64,000 nucleotides of DNA, taken from assembly GCF_030167915.1 (NCBI RefSeq), contig NZ_JARGNB010000001.1, positions 868,001-932,000 of the forward strand, written 5' to 3'. This stretch comes from Aquabacterium humicola (GTDB taxonomy: Bacteria; Pseudomonadota; Gammaproteobacteria; Burkholderiales; Burkholderiaceae_C). Every line of letters starts with the position of its first letter. Within the stretch, counting starts at the first letter, position 1. Shown here piece after piece: positions 45,449 through 53,732 of this stretch. The notes below the pieces were generated by a model. It saw only the letters and a program-made list of their open reading frames with translations. It did not search any database and was not told where the DNA came from. The position numbers and the translations under genes were made by a program.

Positions 45449-46387
45449 GTGGACTACAAGGACTACTACGCCGTGCTCGGCATCGAGCGTTCCGCCGACG
45501 AGGCGGCGATCAAGCGTGCCTATCGTCAGGCTGCCCGCAAGTACCACCCCGACGTCAGCCGTGAAGCCGATGCCGAGGCGCGCTTCAAGGAAGTGGCCGA
45601 AGCCTACGAGGTGCTGAAGGACCCCGAACGACGCGCCGCCTACGACCGCATCGGCCGCGACTGGGGCGACGGCCGCCCGCCGCCGGACTGGGACGCCGGC
45701 TACGAGTTCGGCGGCGGCCCGTCCGGCCACCCCGAGCGGGACGCCGCGTTCAGCGACTTCTTCGAGGCCCTGTTCGGTGCACATGGCGGCCATGCGCAAG
45801 CGCGGGCCGATGGGGCCGGCGAAGACCACCATGCCAAGGTGCTGATCGATCTCGAGGACGCCTTTCGCGGCGCCACGCAGACGATGGTTCTGAACGTGCC
45901 CGAGCACGATGCCCGGGGCCGCCTGCGCTGGCGCGAGCGCCGCCTCGAGGTGCAGATCCCGCGCGGCATCCGCGCGGGCCAGCGGCTGCGTCTGACGGGC
46001 CAGGGCGGACCGGGTGCCGGCCGTGGACCGGCGGGCGACCTGTACCTCGAAATCGGCTTCAAGCCGCACCCGGTGTTCCAGGTCGACGGCCGGGACCTGG
46101 GCCTGACGCTGCCGCTGGCGCCGTGGGAAGCGGCGCTCGGCACCACCGTGGTCGTTCCCGCGCCGGCCGGCCCGCTGGAGCTGCGCGTGCCGCCGAACTC
46201 GGCCGCAGGCCAGCGCCTGCGGCTCAAGGGCCAGGGCCTGCCGGGCCAGCCGCCCGGCGACCTGTTCGCCCAGATCGCGATCGTGCTGCCGCCGGCCGAC
46301 ACCGATCAGCGGCGGGACGCCTATCGCACATTCGGTGCGGCCTTCGAGTTCGATCCGCGCCCGGGCTTTCATGGAGCAAGGTCATGA
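45449..46387 (+). CDS. cbpA: Curved-DNA-binding DnaJ-like co-chaperone CbpA
   Basis: Protein of 312 residues. The N-terminal J domain (residues 4-70) has the HPD motif at KYHPDVS. A Gly-rich linker leads to two DnaJ C-terminal substrate-binding domains, without the zinc-finger module of true DnaJ. CbpA stimulates DnaK and binds curved DNA. The start is GTG at 45449. Its stop overlaps the next start as ATGA; the next gene encodes its modulator, the standard cbpA-cbpM pair. Confidence 0.93.
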   Translation: MDYKDYYAVLGIERSADEAAIKRAYRQAARKYHPDVSREADAEARFKEVAEAYEVLKDPERRAAYDRIGRDWGDGRPPPDWDAGYEFGGGPSGHPERDAAFSDFFEALFGAHGGHAQARADGAGEDHHAKVLIDLEDAFRGATQTMVLNVPEHDARGRLRWRERRLEVQIPRGIRAGQRLRLTGQGGPGAGRGPAGDLYLEIGFKPHPVFQVDGRDLGLTLPLAPWEAALGTTVVVPAPAGPLELRVPPNSAAGQRLRLKGQGLPGQPPGDLFAQIAIVLPPADTDQRRDAYRTFGAAFEFDPRPGFHGARS

Positions 46388-46686
46388 AGGATCAGCAGGC
46401 TACCGCCGCCAATGCGACGCAGGTCGTCGACGAGCTCTCGCTGGTCGAGCTGTCGCGCTGCTGCGGCTGCAGCGTCGAGTGGGTGATCGATCTGGTCGAC
46501 GAGGGGGTGGTCGTGCCCGCCGGCCGACAGCCCATCGAATGGCGCTTCGACGAAGCCGCGATCGCGCGCACCCACGCCGCATGGCGGCTGACGCGCGACC
46601 TGTCGGTCAACATCGCCGGCGCAGCGCTGGCGCTGGAACTGCTCGACGAGATCCGCGAGCTGCGGCGGCGCGCCACCCCATCCTGA
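46384..46686 (+). CDS. cbpM: CbpA modulator protein CbpM (MerR-like)
   Basis: Protein of 100 residues with the CbpM pattern: LSRCCGCSVEWVIDLVDEGVV, then WRFDEAAIARTHAAWRLTRD and a C-terminal helix ending LLDEIRELRRR. CbpM binds the J domain of CbpA and inhibits its co-chaperone activity. It overlaps the cbpA stop by ATGA, consistent with coupled synthesis. Confidence 0.92.
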   Translation: MKDQQATAANATQVVDELSLVELSRCCGCSVEWVIDLVDEGVVVPAGRQPIEWRFDEAAIARTHAAWRLTRDLSVNIAGAALALELLDEIRELRRRATPS

Positions 46687-46813
46687 ACCCTGGGCGAAGC
46701 GATGCTCATGGCGGGGTCTTCAAGGGCTTCTCCACCGGGTTGCGGCAGATGTCCGTCGCCTTCCTGGCCATCCACGCGTGCCCGATGGTCGGGCGCCCCC
46801 TGGAGAGGCTCCC

Positions 46814-47824
46814 ATGGACACGGCCCTGACGATGCAGGCGATGGTGCTCGAGGCCCCGGGCAGTCCGCTGCGGCTGGTCGAACGCGCGCTGCCCTTGCCG
46901 TCCGCCGGCGAGCTGCGGCTGCGCATCGAGGCCTGTGCCGTCTGCCGCACGGACCTGCACGTGGTCGACGGCGAGCTCGCGCTGCCGCGGCTGCCGCTGG
47001 TGCCGGGACACGAGATCGTCGGCATCGTGGACGCGCTCGGCCCCGGCGTGAGCGGCTGGCGCCCGGGACAGCGCGCCGGCGTGCCTTGGCTGGCCCACAC
47101 CTGCGGCCACTGCACCGACTGTCTGCGCGGCCGCGAGAACCTGTGCGACGCACCGCTGTTCACCGGCCACGGCCGCGACGGCGGCTTCGCCACGCACGTG
47201 ATCGCCGAGGCCGCGTACTGCCTGCCGCTGGACGGGCTGGCGGGCTCGCCGGCCGAGCTGGCGCCGCTGCTGTGCGCCGGCCTGATCGGCTGGCGTTGCC
47301 TGCGCCGCGCGGGGGGCGCGGAGGTACGGCGCCTCGGACTCTACGGCTTCGGCGCCGCGGCGCACCTGGTCACGCAGCTCGCGCTGCACGAAGGGCGGCA
47401 GGTCTACGCGTTCACACGGCCGGGCGACACGGCCTCGCAGGACTTCGCGCGCAGCCTCGGCGCCGCCTGGGCCGGGGCAGCCGACGAGCAGCCGCCCGCG
47501 CCTCCCGACGCCGCGATCATCTTCGCGCCCGACGGCGCACTCGTGCCGCGCGCGCTGGCGGCCGTGCGCAAGGGCGGCCGCGTCGTCTGCGGCGGCATCC
47601 ACATGAGCGACATCCCGGCCTTTGCCTACCGCCTGCTGTGGCAGGAGCGCGAGCTGCGCTCGGTGGCGAACCTGACGCGCGACGACGGCCGGCAATTCCT
47701 CGAAGCCGTGCGCCGCGCGTCGCTGCACGTGCACGTCACGACCTATCCGCTGGCGCGTGCCAACGAGGCGCTGGACGACCTGCGCCTCGGCCGCGTGCAG
47801 GGCGCCGCCGTTCTAGTACCGTAA
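46814..47824 (+). CDS. Zinc-dependent alcohol dehydrogenase (AdhA-like)
   Basis: Protein of 336 residues of the medium-chain dehydrogenase family. Catalytic zinc ligands are in EACAVCRTDLH and PGHE; the four structural cysteines are in CGHCTDCLRGRENLC. The cofactor fold follows with LGLYGFGAAAH, a slight variant of the GxGxxG pattern. It oxidises primary alcohols or reduces aldehydes with NAD(P). The ATG at 46814 has GGAGAGG upstream. Such a gene is frequent in stress and low-oxygen gene sets of Burkholderiales together with Usp, hemerythrin and phosphoribosyltransferase genes. Confidence 0.9.
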   Translation: MDTALTMQAMVLEAPGSPLRLVERALPLPSAGELRLRIEACAVCRTDLHVVDGELALPRLPLVPGHEIVGIVDALGPGVSGWRPGQRAGVPWLAHTCGHCTDCLRGRENLCDAPLFTGHGRDGGFATHVIAEAAYCLPLDGLAGSPAELAPLLCAGLIGWRCLRRAGGAEVRRLGLYGFGAAAHLVTQLALHEGRQVYAFTRPGDTASQDFARSLGAAWAGAADEQPPAPPDAAIIFAPDGALVPRALAAVRKGGRVVCGGIHMSDIPAFAYRLLWQERELRSVANLTRDDGRQFLEAVRRASLHVHVTTYPLARANEALDDLRLGRVQGAAVLVP

Positions 47825-47941
47825 CGACGCGGTGAAGGGCGAACACGGATTCGTGGCTCCTGCCTTGATCGCTTCGGACTACAAACTCCGCGCTGTCGAG
47901 CCGGCCGTTCGCGCCACGCGCCACGCGCCGCGCAGCGACCT

Positions 47942-48958
47942 TCAGGCGGTCGACGAGTTGCATCCGCGTTCTGCCACGGTGGTAGCCGGGTCTGCGTACG
48001 GCACGGACCGTGCCTCGGCGAAGAAGCGCTCGATGCGCTGCGCCGCGGGCAGCACCTCGCTCAGCGCGCCGACGCCCGTGCCGCAGTACATCGCCATCTC
48101 GTCGATGCGGCCGGTGGTATGCATCGTCGGCACCATCGCGCAGTGGCGCGGCAGCGGGTGGCGCCGGCCGTCGATCAGCACGCTGCCGACGAAGCCGGGC
48201 GGCGCCTGCGTGTGCGGGGCCGCCGCCACCCGCAGCACCCGGTGCGCGCGTCCCGGCCAGCCGGTCTCGAACGCCCGACTGACGACGGTGTCATGGGCGT
48301 CCGCGGCCAGCAGGCGCCGCTGGTAGTGCGGGTGCGCCTCGCTCTCCGTGGTGCAGACGAACAGCGTGCCGCAGAGGCAGCCGGCCGCGCCGCGCCGCTG
48401 CAGCGTGCGCCAGGCCGCGCCGTGGGCAATGCCGCCGGCCGCGACCAGCGGCGCCCGGCAGCCGGCCGCCTGCGATGCCTGCAGCAGCGCCTGCAGCGGC
48501 CAGTCGCCCAGCAGGTGGCCGCCCGCCTCGACGCCTTGCAGCACGACCACGTCGGCGCCGCGACGCTCGGCCTCCAGCGCGTCCTCGGGCGTGCCCACCA
48601 TGACCACCAGCGCGCGGCCGGCGTCGCGCACCGTCGCCGCGAGTGAAGCTGGCGGCAGGCCGTAGATGCTGAAGAAGACGCGCGCATCGGCGGCGAGCGC
48701 GGCCTGCACCTGCGCCGCCAGCGCTGATTCGGTCTGCAGTTCCGGGATCAGGTTGACGCCAAAGGGCGCGGCCGTCAGCGCGCGGGTCTCGCGCACGCGC
48801 CTGGCCACCGCAGGCCCGGGCAGCCGGTACATGGCGACGATGCCGCCGGCACCGGCTTCGGCCACGGCGGCGGCCAGGGCCGGCCCGGCAATGCCGCCCA
48901 TGCCGGCCTGCAGCAGCGGCAGCCGGATGCCGAGCCGTCGCAGCCAGGCGTCGTTCAT
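47942..48958 (-). CDS. Nitronate monooxygenase-family FMN enzyme
   Basis: Protein of 338 residues with the FMN-binding TIM barrel of the 2-nitropropane dioxygenase/nitronate monooxygenase family. LLQAGMGGIAGP is near the start, VVLQGVEAGGHLLGD in the middle, and PLVAAGGIAHG and CGTLFVCTTESEAH further on. These enzymes oxidise toxic alkyl nitronates; related family members are enoyl reductases. It lies 32 bases after the phosphoribosyltransferase gene on the same strand. The physiological substrate is not evident. Confidence 0.87.
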   Translation of the reverse strand: MNDAWLRRLGIRLPLLQAGMGGIAGPALAAAVAEAGAGGIVAMYRLPGPAVARRVRETRALTAAPFGVNLIPELQTESALAAQVQAALAADARVFFSIYGLPPASLAATVRDAGRALVVMVGTPEDALEAERRGADVVVLQGVEAGGHLLGDWPLQALLQASQAAGCRAPLVAAGGIAHGAAWRTLQRRGAAGCLCGTLFVCTTESEAHPHYQRRLLAADAHDTVVSRAFETGWPGRAHRVLRVAAAPHTQAPPGFVGSVLIDGRRHPLPRHCAMVPTMHTTGRIDEMAMYCGTGVGALSEVLPAAQRIERFFAEARSVPYADPATTVAERGCNSSTA

Positions 48959-48990
48959 GGCTGGCAGGTCCCCGCTCCAGGGCCGCCAGG

Positions 48991-49683
48991 TCACCGGGGC
49001 TGCGCGCCGGCCACGCTGTCCAGCGCGGCCAGCACCTCGTCGTCTTCGATCTGGTGGAAGTCGCGGTAGTGCTCGCCGATCGCCACGAAGGGCACCGGCT
49101 GCGCGAGGCAGATCAACTCGTCGACCTCGTCGCGCAGCGCGGCGACCGTGTCGGGCGGCGCCACCGGCACCGCCAGCAGCAGCTGCGCCGGGCGGCGGCG
49201 CTTGAGCGCGCGCAGCGCGGCGCGCACCGTCGTACCCGTGGCGATGCCGTCGTCGACGACGATCGCGCAGCGACCTTCGATCGGCACCGCGGCGCGGCCG
49301 CGCAGGTACAGCGCGCGCCGGCGGGCGATCTCCTGCAGCGCCGCGGCCATCTTGAGCTCGATGTAGTCGCGGCCGACATCGACGGCACGCTGCACCGGCT
49401 CGTCGATCACCAGGTCCGGCGGGTCGCCTTCGACGACCGCCGCGAGCGCCAGCTCCGGCTGCCACGGCACGCCGATCTTGCGCACCAGCAGCAGGTCCAG
49501 CGGCGCCTGCAGCCGCCTCGCCACGGCCGCGCCCACCGGCACGCCGCCGCGCGGCAGTGCCAGCACCACCGGCGGCGCGCGCAGCGCAACCGCAGCCACG
49601 CGCTCGGCCAGCAGCCTTCCGGCTTCCGCGCGGTTCGCGAAGGCCGGACTGTCATCGGGGTGTCGCTCGGTCCAGGATGTCAT
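48991..49683 (-). CDS. Phosphoribosyltransferase-domain protein
   Basis: Protein of 230 residues with a type-I phosphoribosyltransferase fold; the PRPP loop is CAIVVDDGIATGTTVRAA near 140-157. It belongs to the group often encoded beside universal stress proteins and alcohol dehydrogenases and not to a defined purine or pyrimidine salvage enzyme. The ATG at 49683 is chosen for its CAGGAG upstream. It is probably in an operon with the nitronate monooxygenase gene. The base acceptor is unknown. Confidence 0.87.
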   Translation of the reverse strand: MTSWTERHPDDSPAFANRAEAGRLLAERVAAVALRAPPVVLALPRGGVPVGAAVARRLQAPLDLLLVRKIGVPWQPELALAAVVEGDPPDLVIDEPVQRAVDVGRDYIELKMAAALQEIARRRALYLRGRAAVPIEGRCAIVVDDGIATGTTVRAALRALKRRRPAQLLLAVPVAPPDTVAALRDEVDELICLAQPVPFVAIGEHYRDFHQIEDDEVLAALDSVAGAQPR

Positions 49684-49829
49684 GGCCGCTCCTGTGATGA
49701 ACCCTGGCGAATCCCATGGCAGTCTGCGCCGCCGCGACGGGCGCCGATTGCGCCAGCGCAATCAGCGCCCGAAAGGCTCGGTAGCGGGGGTGCCGAACAC
49801 ACCGTGCGCAGCCCGCCACATGCAGTCCC

Positions 49830-50513
49830 TCAGGCCAGGTGCGCGTACGGGTCCACGCGGCCCTCTGCCGGCGGCCCGCCCAGGAAGCGCCAGCCCAGGC
49901 GCGGCGCGTAGGCGTAGCGGCGGCTCAGCTCCGACGCGAAGAGCGTCATGCGCTCCACCACGCGCGAATTGCGGGTGCCGCCCCCGTCGACGAACCTGAA
50001 CGGCGACCGGGCGAACAGCGTGGTCACCGCCTGCTTCGCGTGCTGGTCGTCACCCAGCACGTACACGTCGCTCACGCCTTCGTCGAACTGCGGGTGGCCG
50101 AAGGTCTCCCAGAAGATGTTCTTGAAGATGCCCACGACCTTCGAGTCGGGCAGCAGCTTCGCCAGCTCCTCGCCGGCACTCGTGTCCCACGGCAGGATGA
50201 AGTCCGAGTAGTCGTCGTTGAACGGGTTCAGGATGTCGATGACCACCTTGCCGGCGAGCTGATCGCGGTGCTGTCGCAGCAGGTCGAAGAGGCCGTCGCG
50301 GATGAAGGCCGCGGGCAGCACGAAGGGTGCTTCCATGGCGAAGTCGTAGCTCCCGGCCGTGATCCCGTACGGCCCGAGTTCGTTGGCGATCGTCCGGGCC
50401 CGCGCGGGTGTCCTGGAGCCCAGGATCACCTCGTGCCCGTTGCGCACCAGCTGGTCCGCGATCCTCACGGCCATGCGCCCGGTTCCCAGGATGCCGACGG
50501 TCCGCGTGCTCAT
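49830..50513 (-). CDS. NAD(P)-binding reductase (F420-dependent reductase-like)
   Basis: Protein of 227 residues with a single Rossmann domain starting TVGILGTGRMAVRIADQL. It has a phosphate-contact GSRTPARA and a central DILNPFNDDYSDF motif typical of small NADP oxidoreductases related to F420H2:NADP reductase. GGAAGG precedes the ATG. It follows the quinone oxidoreductase gene by 20 bases and is probably the last gene of the monooxygenase operon. It could reduce a product or recycle NADPH for the flavin enzymes. Confidence 0.83.
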   Translation of the reverse strand: MSTRTVGILGTGRMAVRIADQLVRNGHEVILGSRTPARARTIANELGPYGITAGSYDFAMEAPFVLPAAFIRDGLFDLLRQHRDQLAGKVVIDILNPFNDDYSDFILPWDTSAGEELAKLLPDSKVVGIFKNIFWETFGHPQFDEGVSDVYVLGDDQHAKQAVTTLFARSPFRFVDGGGTRNSRVVERMTLFASELSRRYAYAPRLGWRFLGGPPAEGRVDPYAHLA

Positions 50514-50533
50514 CGCCGATCCTTCCCTGGCGT

Positions 50534-51562
50534 TCATTCGTTCACCAGCACGACGTTGCCGAGCGCGCCGTTGGCGCCGACGAGTTCGTGCGCAGCGGCC
50601 GCATCGGCGAGGGCGAACGCGCGGTCCAGCACGGGCTTGATGCGCCCCTGGGCCACCTGCGCCAGCCCCCACTTGAACTCCTCCAGGTCGCCCATCAGCG
50701 TGCCGCGCAGCGTCTTGTGGGCGAAGAAGAACTCGCGCACCTTGAACGTCGCTTCGTTGCCGGTGACGAATCCCATGGTCACGACCGTGCCGCCCACGCG
50801 CGTGGCGTCGATGCTGCGCTGCAGGACGGCTCCCCCGAGGTTGTCGATCGTCACGTCGGCGCCGCGCCCATGGCTCCAGTCGATGACCTGCTTGACGAAG
50901 TCGTCGCGGCGCACGTCCACCACGAGGTCCGCGCCGAGCCGCTTCACCAGCTCGATCTTCGCGTCCGAGTCCACCGTGGTCGCCACGCGGGCACCGAGCG
51001 ACTTGGCCAGCTGGATGCTGAAGGTGCTGGTGCCGGCAGCACCGGCCTGGATCAGCACGTGGTCGCCGGCGCGCACCTGCCCGACGGTGCGCACGGCGCG
51101 CACGCCGGTGACAAGCACCATCGGCAAGGTCGCGACCTGCGCCGGCGTGAGGTCGGTCGGGTCCTTGACCACCCAGCGCGCGGGCACCTCCACGTATTCC
51201 GCGTACGTTCCCCAGCGCAGGATGCCGCCGATGGCGTAGCTGGGTGCCGCGCTGAGCGGACTGGCGCCGTCGTCGCGTTCGTCGAGCGGGTACCCGGGCA
51301 TGGGGATCACGCGGTCGCCGGTCGCGAAGCCGGTGACGCCGGGTCCGACGTCGGCGATCACGCCACATGCGTCCGAGCCGAGCACGTGCGGCAAGGCGAT
51401 GTCGCGCGTGATCGTGCCCTGGCGCAGGAAGACCTCGAGCCGGTTGACGCCGGATGCGAGGACCTTGATGAGGACGTTGCCGGCCTGCGCTTGCGGCGTG
51501 CGGACGTCTTCGAGCTTGAGGACGCTCGCGGGTCCGAATTCTCTGAACAGTGCTGCTTTCAT
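50534..51562 (-). CDS. Zinc-free quinone oxidoreductase/enoyl-reductase type MDR
   Basis: Protein of 342 residues of the medium-chain dehydrogenase superfamily: SGVNRLEVFLRQG, GSDACGVIADVG, the cofactor segment HVLIQAGAAGTSTFSIQLAK, and DNLGGAVLQRS. No structural-zinc cysteine cluster is present, so it is a quinone-oxidoreductase-like reductase. Its ATG overlaps the RidA gene stop as ATGA. It is part of the luciferase-like monooxygenase operon and could reduce an unsaturated carbonyl intermediate. Confidence 0.87.
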   Translation of the reverse strand: MKAALFREFGPASVLKLEDVRTPQAQAGNVLIKVLASGVNRLEVFLRQGTITRDIALPHVLGSDACGVIADVGPGVTGFATGDRVIPMPGYPLDERDDGASPLSAAPSYAIGGILRWGTYAEYVEVPARWVVKDPTDLTPAQVATLPMVLVTGVRAVRTVGQVRAGDHVLIQAGAAGTSTFSIQLAKSLGARVATTVDSDAKIELVKRLGADLVVDVRRDDFVKQVIDWSHGRGADVTIDNLGGAVLQRSIDATRVGGTVVTMGFVTGNEATFKVREFFFAHKTLRGTLMGDLEEFKWGLAQVAQGRIKPVLDRAFALADAAAAHELVGANGALGNVVLVNE

Positions 51563-52020
51563 GGCGTGTGGTTGGTGGCGGGAGAAAGGGTGAAGGAAAC
51601 CAGCAGCTCGATGGGCGCGCCGCCGGGAAGATGCGCGAGGGGGATCAGCCCCCGGGCGTGCCGGCCACGGTAGCCGAGGAATTCGACGAACGTTTCCGAC
51701 GCCGCGTCCAGCACGGCGGGCAGTGCGTCGAAACCGGGAACGCAGGCGATGTAGCCGTCCACGCGCGCGAGCTCGATCGCTTCGAGCCCACCGGGCACCG
51801 CCTTGTCGATCTGGCCGAGCACGTTGAGCGCCGCGGCTCGCGCCGCTTCACGGCCGGCGCGCAGGTCCAGCGTGTCGCCGAGACGGCCGCGGTGCAGCAT
51901 CCGTCCGTCGGCGATCGGGAACTGGCCCGAGACGTAGCCGGCCGCGCCGCGCAGTACGACGGCCTCGTAGGCACCGAGCGGCGCGGGCACTTGTGCGGGA
52001 ATGCGGTTGAGAGGGTCCAT
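51559..52020 (-). CDS. RidA/YjgF-family protein
   Basis: Protein of 153 residues of the RidA superfamily with segments RGAAGYVSGQFPIADG, GREAARAAALNVLGQID and VEFLGYRGRHARGL. The usual reactive-imine deaminase Arg is plausible in the last motif. RidA members hydrolyse enamine/imine or carbamoyl-type intermediates; RutC plays such a part in pyrimidine breakdown. It starts 3 bases after the flavin reductase gene and overlaps the next gene. Its tight linkage to a flavin monooxygenase pair suggests an unstable nitrogen-containing intermediate. Confidence 0.85.
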   Translation of the reverse strand: MDPLNRIPAQVPAPLGAYEAVVLRGAAGYVSGQFPIADGRMLHRGRLGDTLDLRAGREAARAAALNVLGQIDKAVPGGLEAIELARVDGYIACVPGFDALPAVLDAASETFVEFLGYRGRHARGLIPLAHLPGGAPIELLVSFTLSPATNHTP

Positions 52021-52023
52021 GGC

Positions 52024-52533
52024 CTATTCGCTGAAACCCACCCCGGTGTACCCGCCGAGGAAGTGCAGCAAAGGTCGACGGCTCGCGCTGCGAGCGCTGA
52101 TCACGCGCGCAATGACGCAGACGTGGTCCCCTGCGTCGCAGCGCGAATCCAGCTCGGCGGTGATGGCCACGGCACCACCGGCGATCGTCGCGACCTCGCC
52201 CGTGGCCAGTGGCGGTTGCAGCCAGGCCGTCGGCACGGGCGGCCGATGAGGGTGCGCCAGGCGGGTTGCGATGTCGTGCTGCCCATCGTTCAGCACAGTC
52301 AGGCCGAAGGGCTGATTCTCGAGCCGATCGAGCATCGAGCTGTGGCGATGAAGGGCGAACAGCACCAGCGGCGGGTGCAGCGAAAGACTGATCAACGAGC
52401 TGATCGTGACGCCCAGCACGCGATCGCCTGCGTGCACCGTCAGCACGGCGACGGAAGCGGCGTGCCGGGCCATCGCTGCGCGCAGCGCCTGCGGCGGGCG
52501 GAGGCCGCTGGCGATCTCGTCGGTGGCAATCAT
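52024..52533 (-). CDS. Flavin reductase of a two-component monooxygenase (RutF/HpaC-like)
   Basis: Protein of 169 residues of the flavin reductase domain family: ASVAVLTVHAGDRVLGVTIS, SLSLHPPLVLFALHRHSS and PFGLTVLNDGQ. It would supply reduced FMN to the monooxygenase encoded just upstream. The two genes overlap as ATGA, typical of obligate partner enzymes. GGAGG lies before the ATG. Confidence 0.9.
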   Translation of the reverse strand: MIATDEIASGLRPPQALRAAMARHAASVAVLTVHAGDRVLGVTISSLISLSLHPPLVLFALHRHSSMLDRLENQPFGLTVLNDGQHDIATRLAHPHRPPVPTAWLQPPLATGEVATIAGGAVAITAELDSRCDAGDHVCVIARVISARSASRRPLLHFLGGYTGVGFSE

Positions 52534-53549
52534 CGGGCCTCCGTTGCAGACACCGGCGAGGCCGGGGAGGCGCCGAAAGCGCTCGGGGACTGCAGGTCGG
52601 GCAGCACCGAGGTGGCCAACTCGCGCATGACCTCGCCGGCCCCACGGTGGCCGTACTTGAGGTTGAAGATGACGTGCGCGACCCCGGCGGCGTGCAGCGC
52701 CTTCAGCAGTCGGACCAGCGCGCGTCGGCCGAGGCGGTAGCCCAGGTGCATCGGCACAGCATCGGCATCGGGGTCGCGCAGCAGGTCGATGTACAGCGAT
52801 TGCGCGAAGGGCAGATCGGCCTGCGTGCGCACGCTGCGCTGGGCCCGGCGCCACTCCGCCACGACCTGCGCCTGGGCGGCCGCCGGCCGCGGGTAGGACA
52901 ACCAGCCGTGCGCATGGCCGGCGATCCACTCGAGTGTCTGGCCGGCGCGTCCCGTCACCAGCAGCGGGATGCCGTGCGCGACCGGCTTCGGCACCAGGTC
53001 GACACCCTCGGCATGACCGTATCGGCTGTCGATGGCTGGAAACGATTCGGTCAGTGCCCGCTGCAGGACCATCAGGTTGTCGCGGAACAGTTCGGCCCGT
53101 TCCAGGTGGTCGACCCCGAACGCCGGGAATTCGCTCGGACGGTCGCCGGCAGCCACGCCGAGCACCAGCCGGCCGCCACTGAGCTGATCGATCGACGCGG
53201 CCGCTTTCGCCGTGTGCAGCGGGTGCCGCAGCGGCAGGATGATCGCGGCGGTCCCCAGTGCGATCGACCGCGTCTGCGCAGCCATGTAGCCCAGGTAGGC
53301 GAACGCGTCGTGGACCTGCCCGACGTCGCCGAAGCCCGGGTCGCGCAGCGGCACGTCACGCACCCACAGCGCGTCGAAGCCGGCGGCCTCGGCGAACTGC
53401 GCGAGCTCGACGTGGTGGCTCATCGTGGGGCGATCGCCGGCATATGACTCGATGGGCACCATCACGCCCAGGGTCAGGCGGTCCTGCCGGAAGACCCGCC
53501 GATAGCCGCGATGGGCCTCGATCGGAAGGGCGCGATTGACTTCGAACAT
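52530..53549 (-). CDS. Luciferase-like (LLM) flavin-dependent monooxygenase
   Basis: Protein of 339 residues of the bacterial luciferase/F420 superfamily, FMN type: LGVMVPIESYAGDRPTMSH, FAEAAGFDALWVRDVPLRDP and RLVLGVAAGDRPSEFPAFG. CTGGAG precedes the ATG at 53549. It is first of a five-gene minus-strand operon with flavin reductase, RidA, quinone oxidoreductase and an NAD(P) reductase. The set recalls the rut (pyrimidine) layout but lacks RutB and RutD. A divergent LysR gene is 183 bases away. Substrate unknown. Confidence 0.88.
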   Translation of the reverse strand: MFEVNRALPIEAHRGYRRVFRQDRLTLGVMVPIESYAGDRPTMSHHVELAQFAEAAGFDALWVRDVPLRDPGFGDVGQVHDAFAYLGYMAAQTRSIALGTAAIILPLRHPLHTAKAAASIDQLSGGRLVLGVAAGDRPSEFPAFGVDHLERAELFRDNLMVLQRALTESFPAIDSRYGHAEGVDLVPKPVAHGIPLLVTGRAGQTLEWIAGHAHGWLSYPRPAAAQAQVVAEWRRAQRSVRTQADLPFAQSLYIDLLRDPDADAVPMHLGYRLGRRALVRLLKALHAAGVAHVIFNLKYGHRGAGEVMRELATSVLPDLQSPSAFGASPASPVSATEAR

Positions 53550-53732
53550 GCGATCTCCAGTGAGCAGGGGGTTCGGGCGTCGCATCGGCCGGATCAGCGT
53601 CAACGGGAGGTAAGAGGCTTCGAAAACCTGATGCTTGGCACGCACTCTAGGTGCTCGGTTTCCCATGGACAAACGACACTTCGCACCGGGTTAACATTAG
53701 AAAAACTTGCTCTTACCGCCGACCCAGCTGCC
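53550..53732. promoter_or_regulatory. Divergent promoter region of the LLM operon and LysR gene
   Basis: The 183-base gap contains an AT-richer stretch at about 53680-53712 with GTTAACATTAG, placed to hold promoter and LysR-binding sequence. The exact T-N11-A operator and the -35/-10 boxes were not pinned down. Confidence 0.4.

Noticed and set aside
46687-46813. Short coding frames between cbpM and the alcohol dehydrogenase gene
   Set aside because: Several short frames exist but none has a ribosome site with a plausible protein; treated as leader sequence of the dehydrogenase gene.
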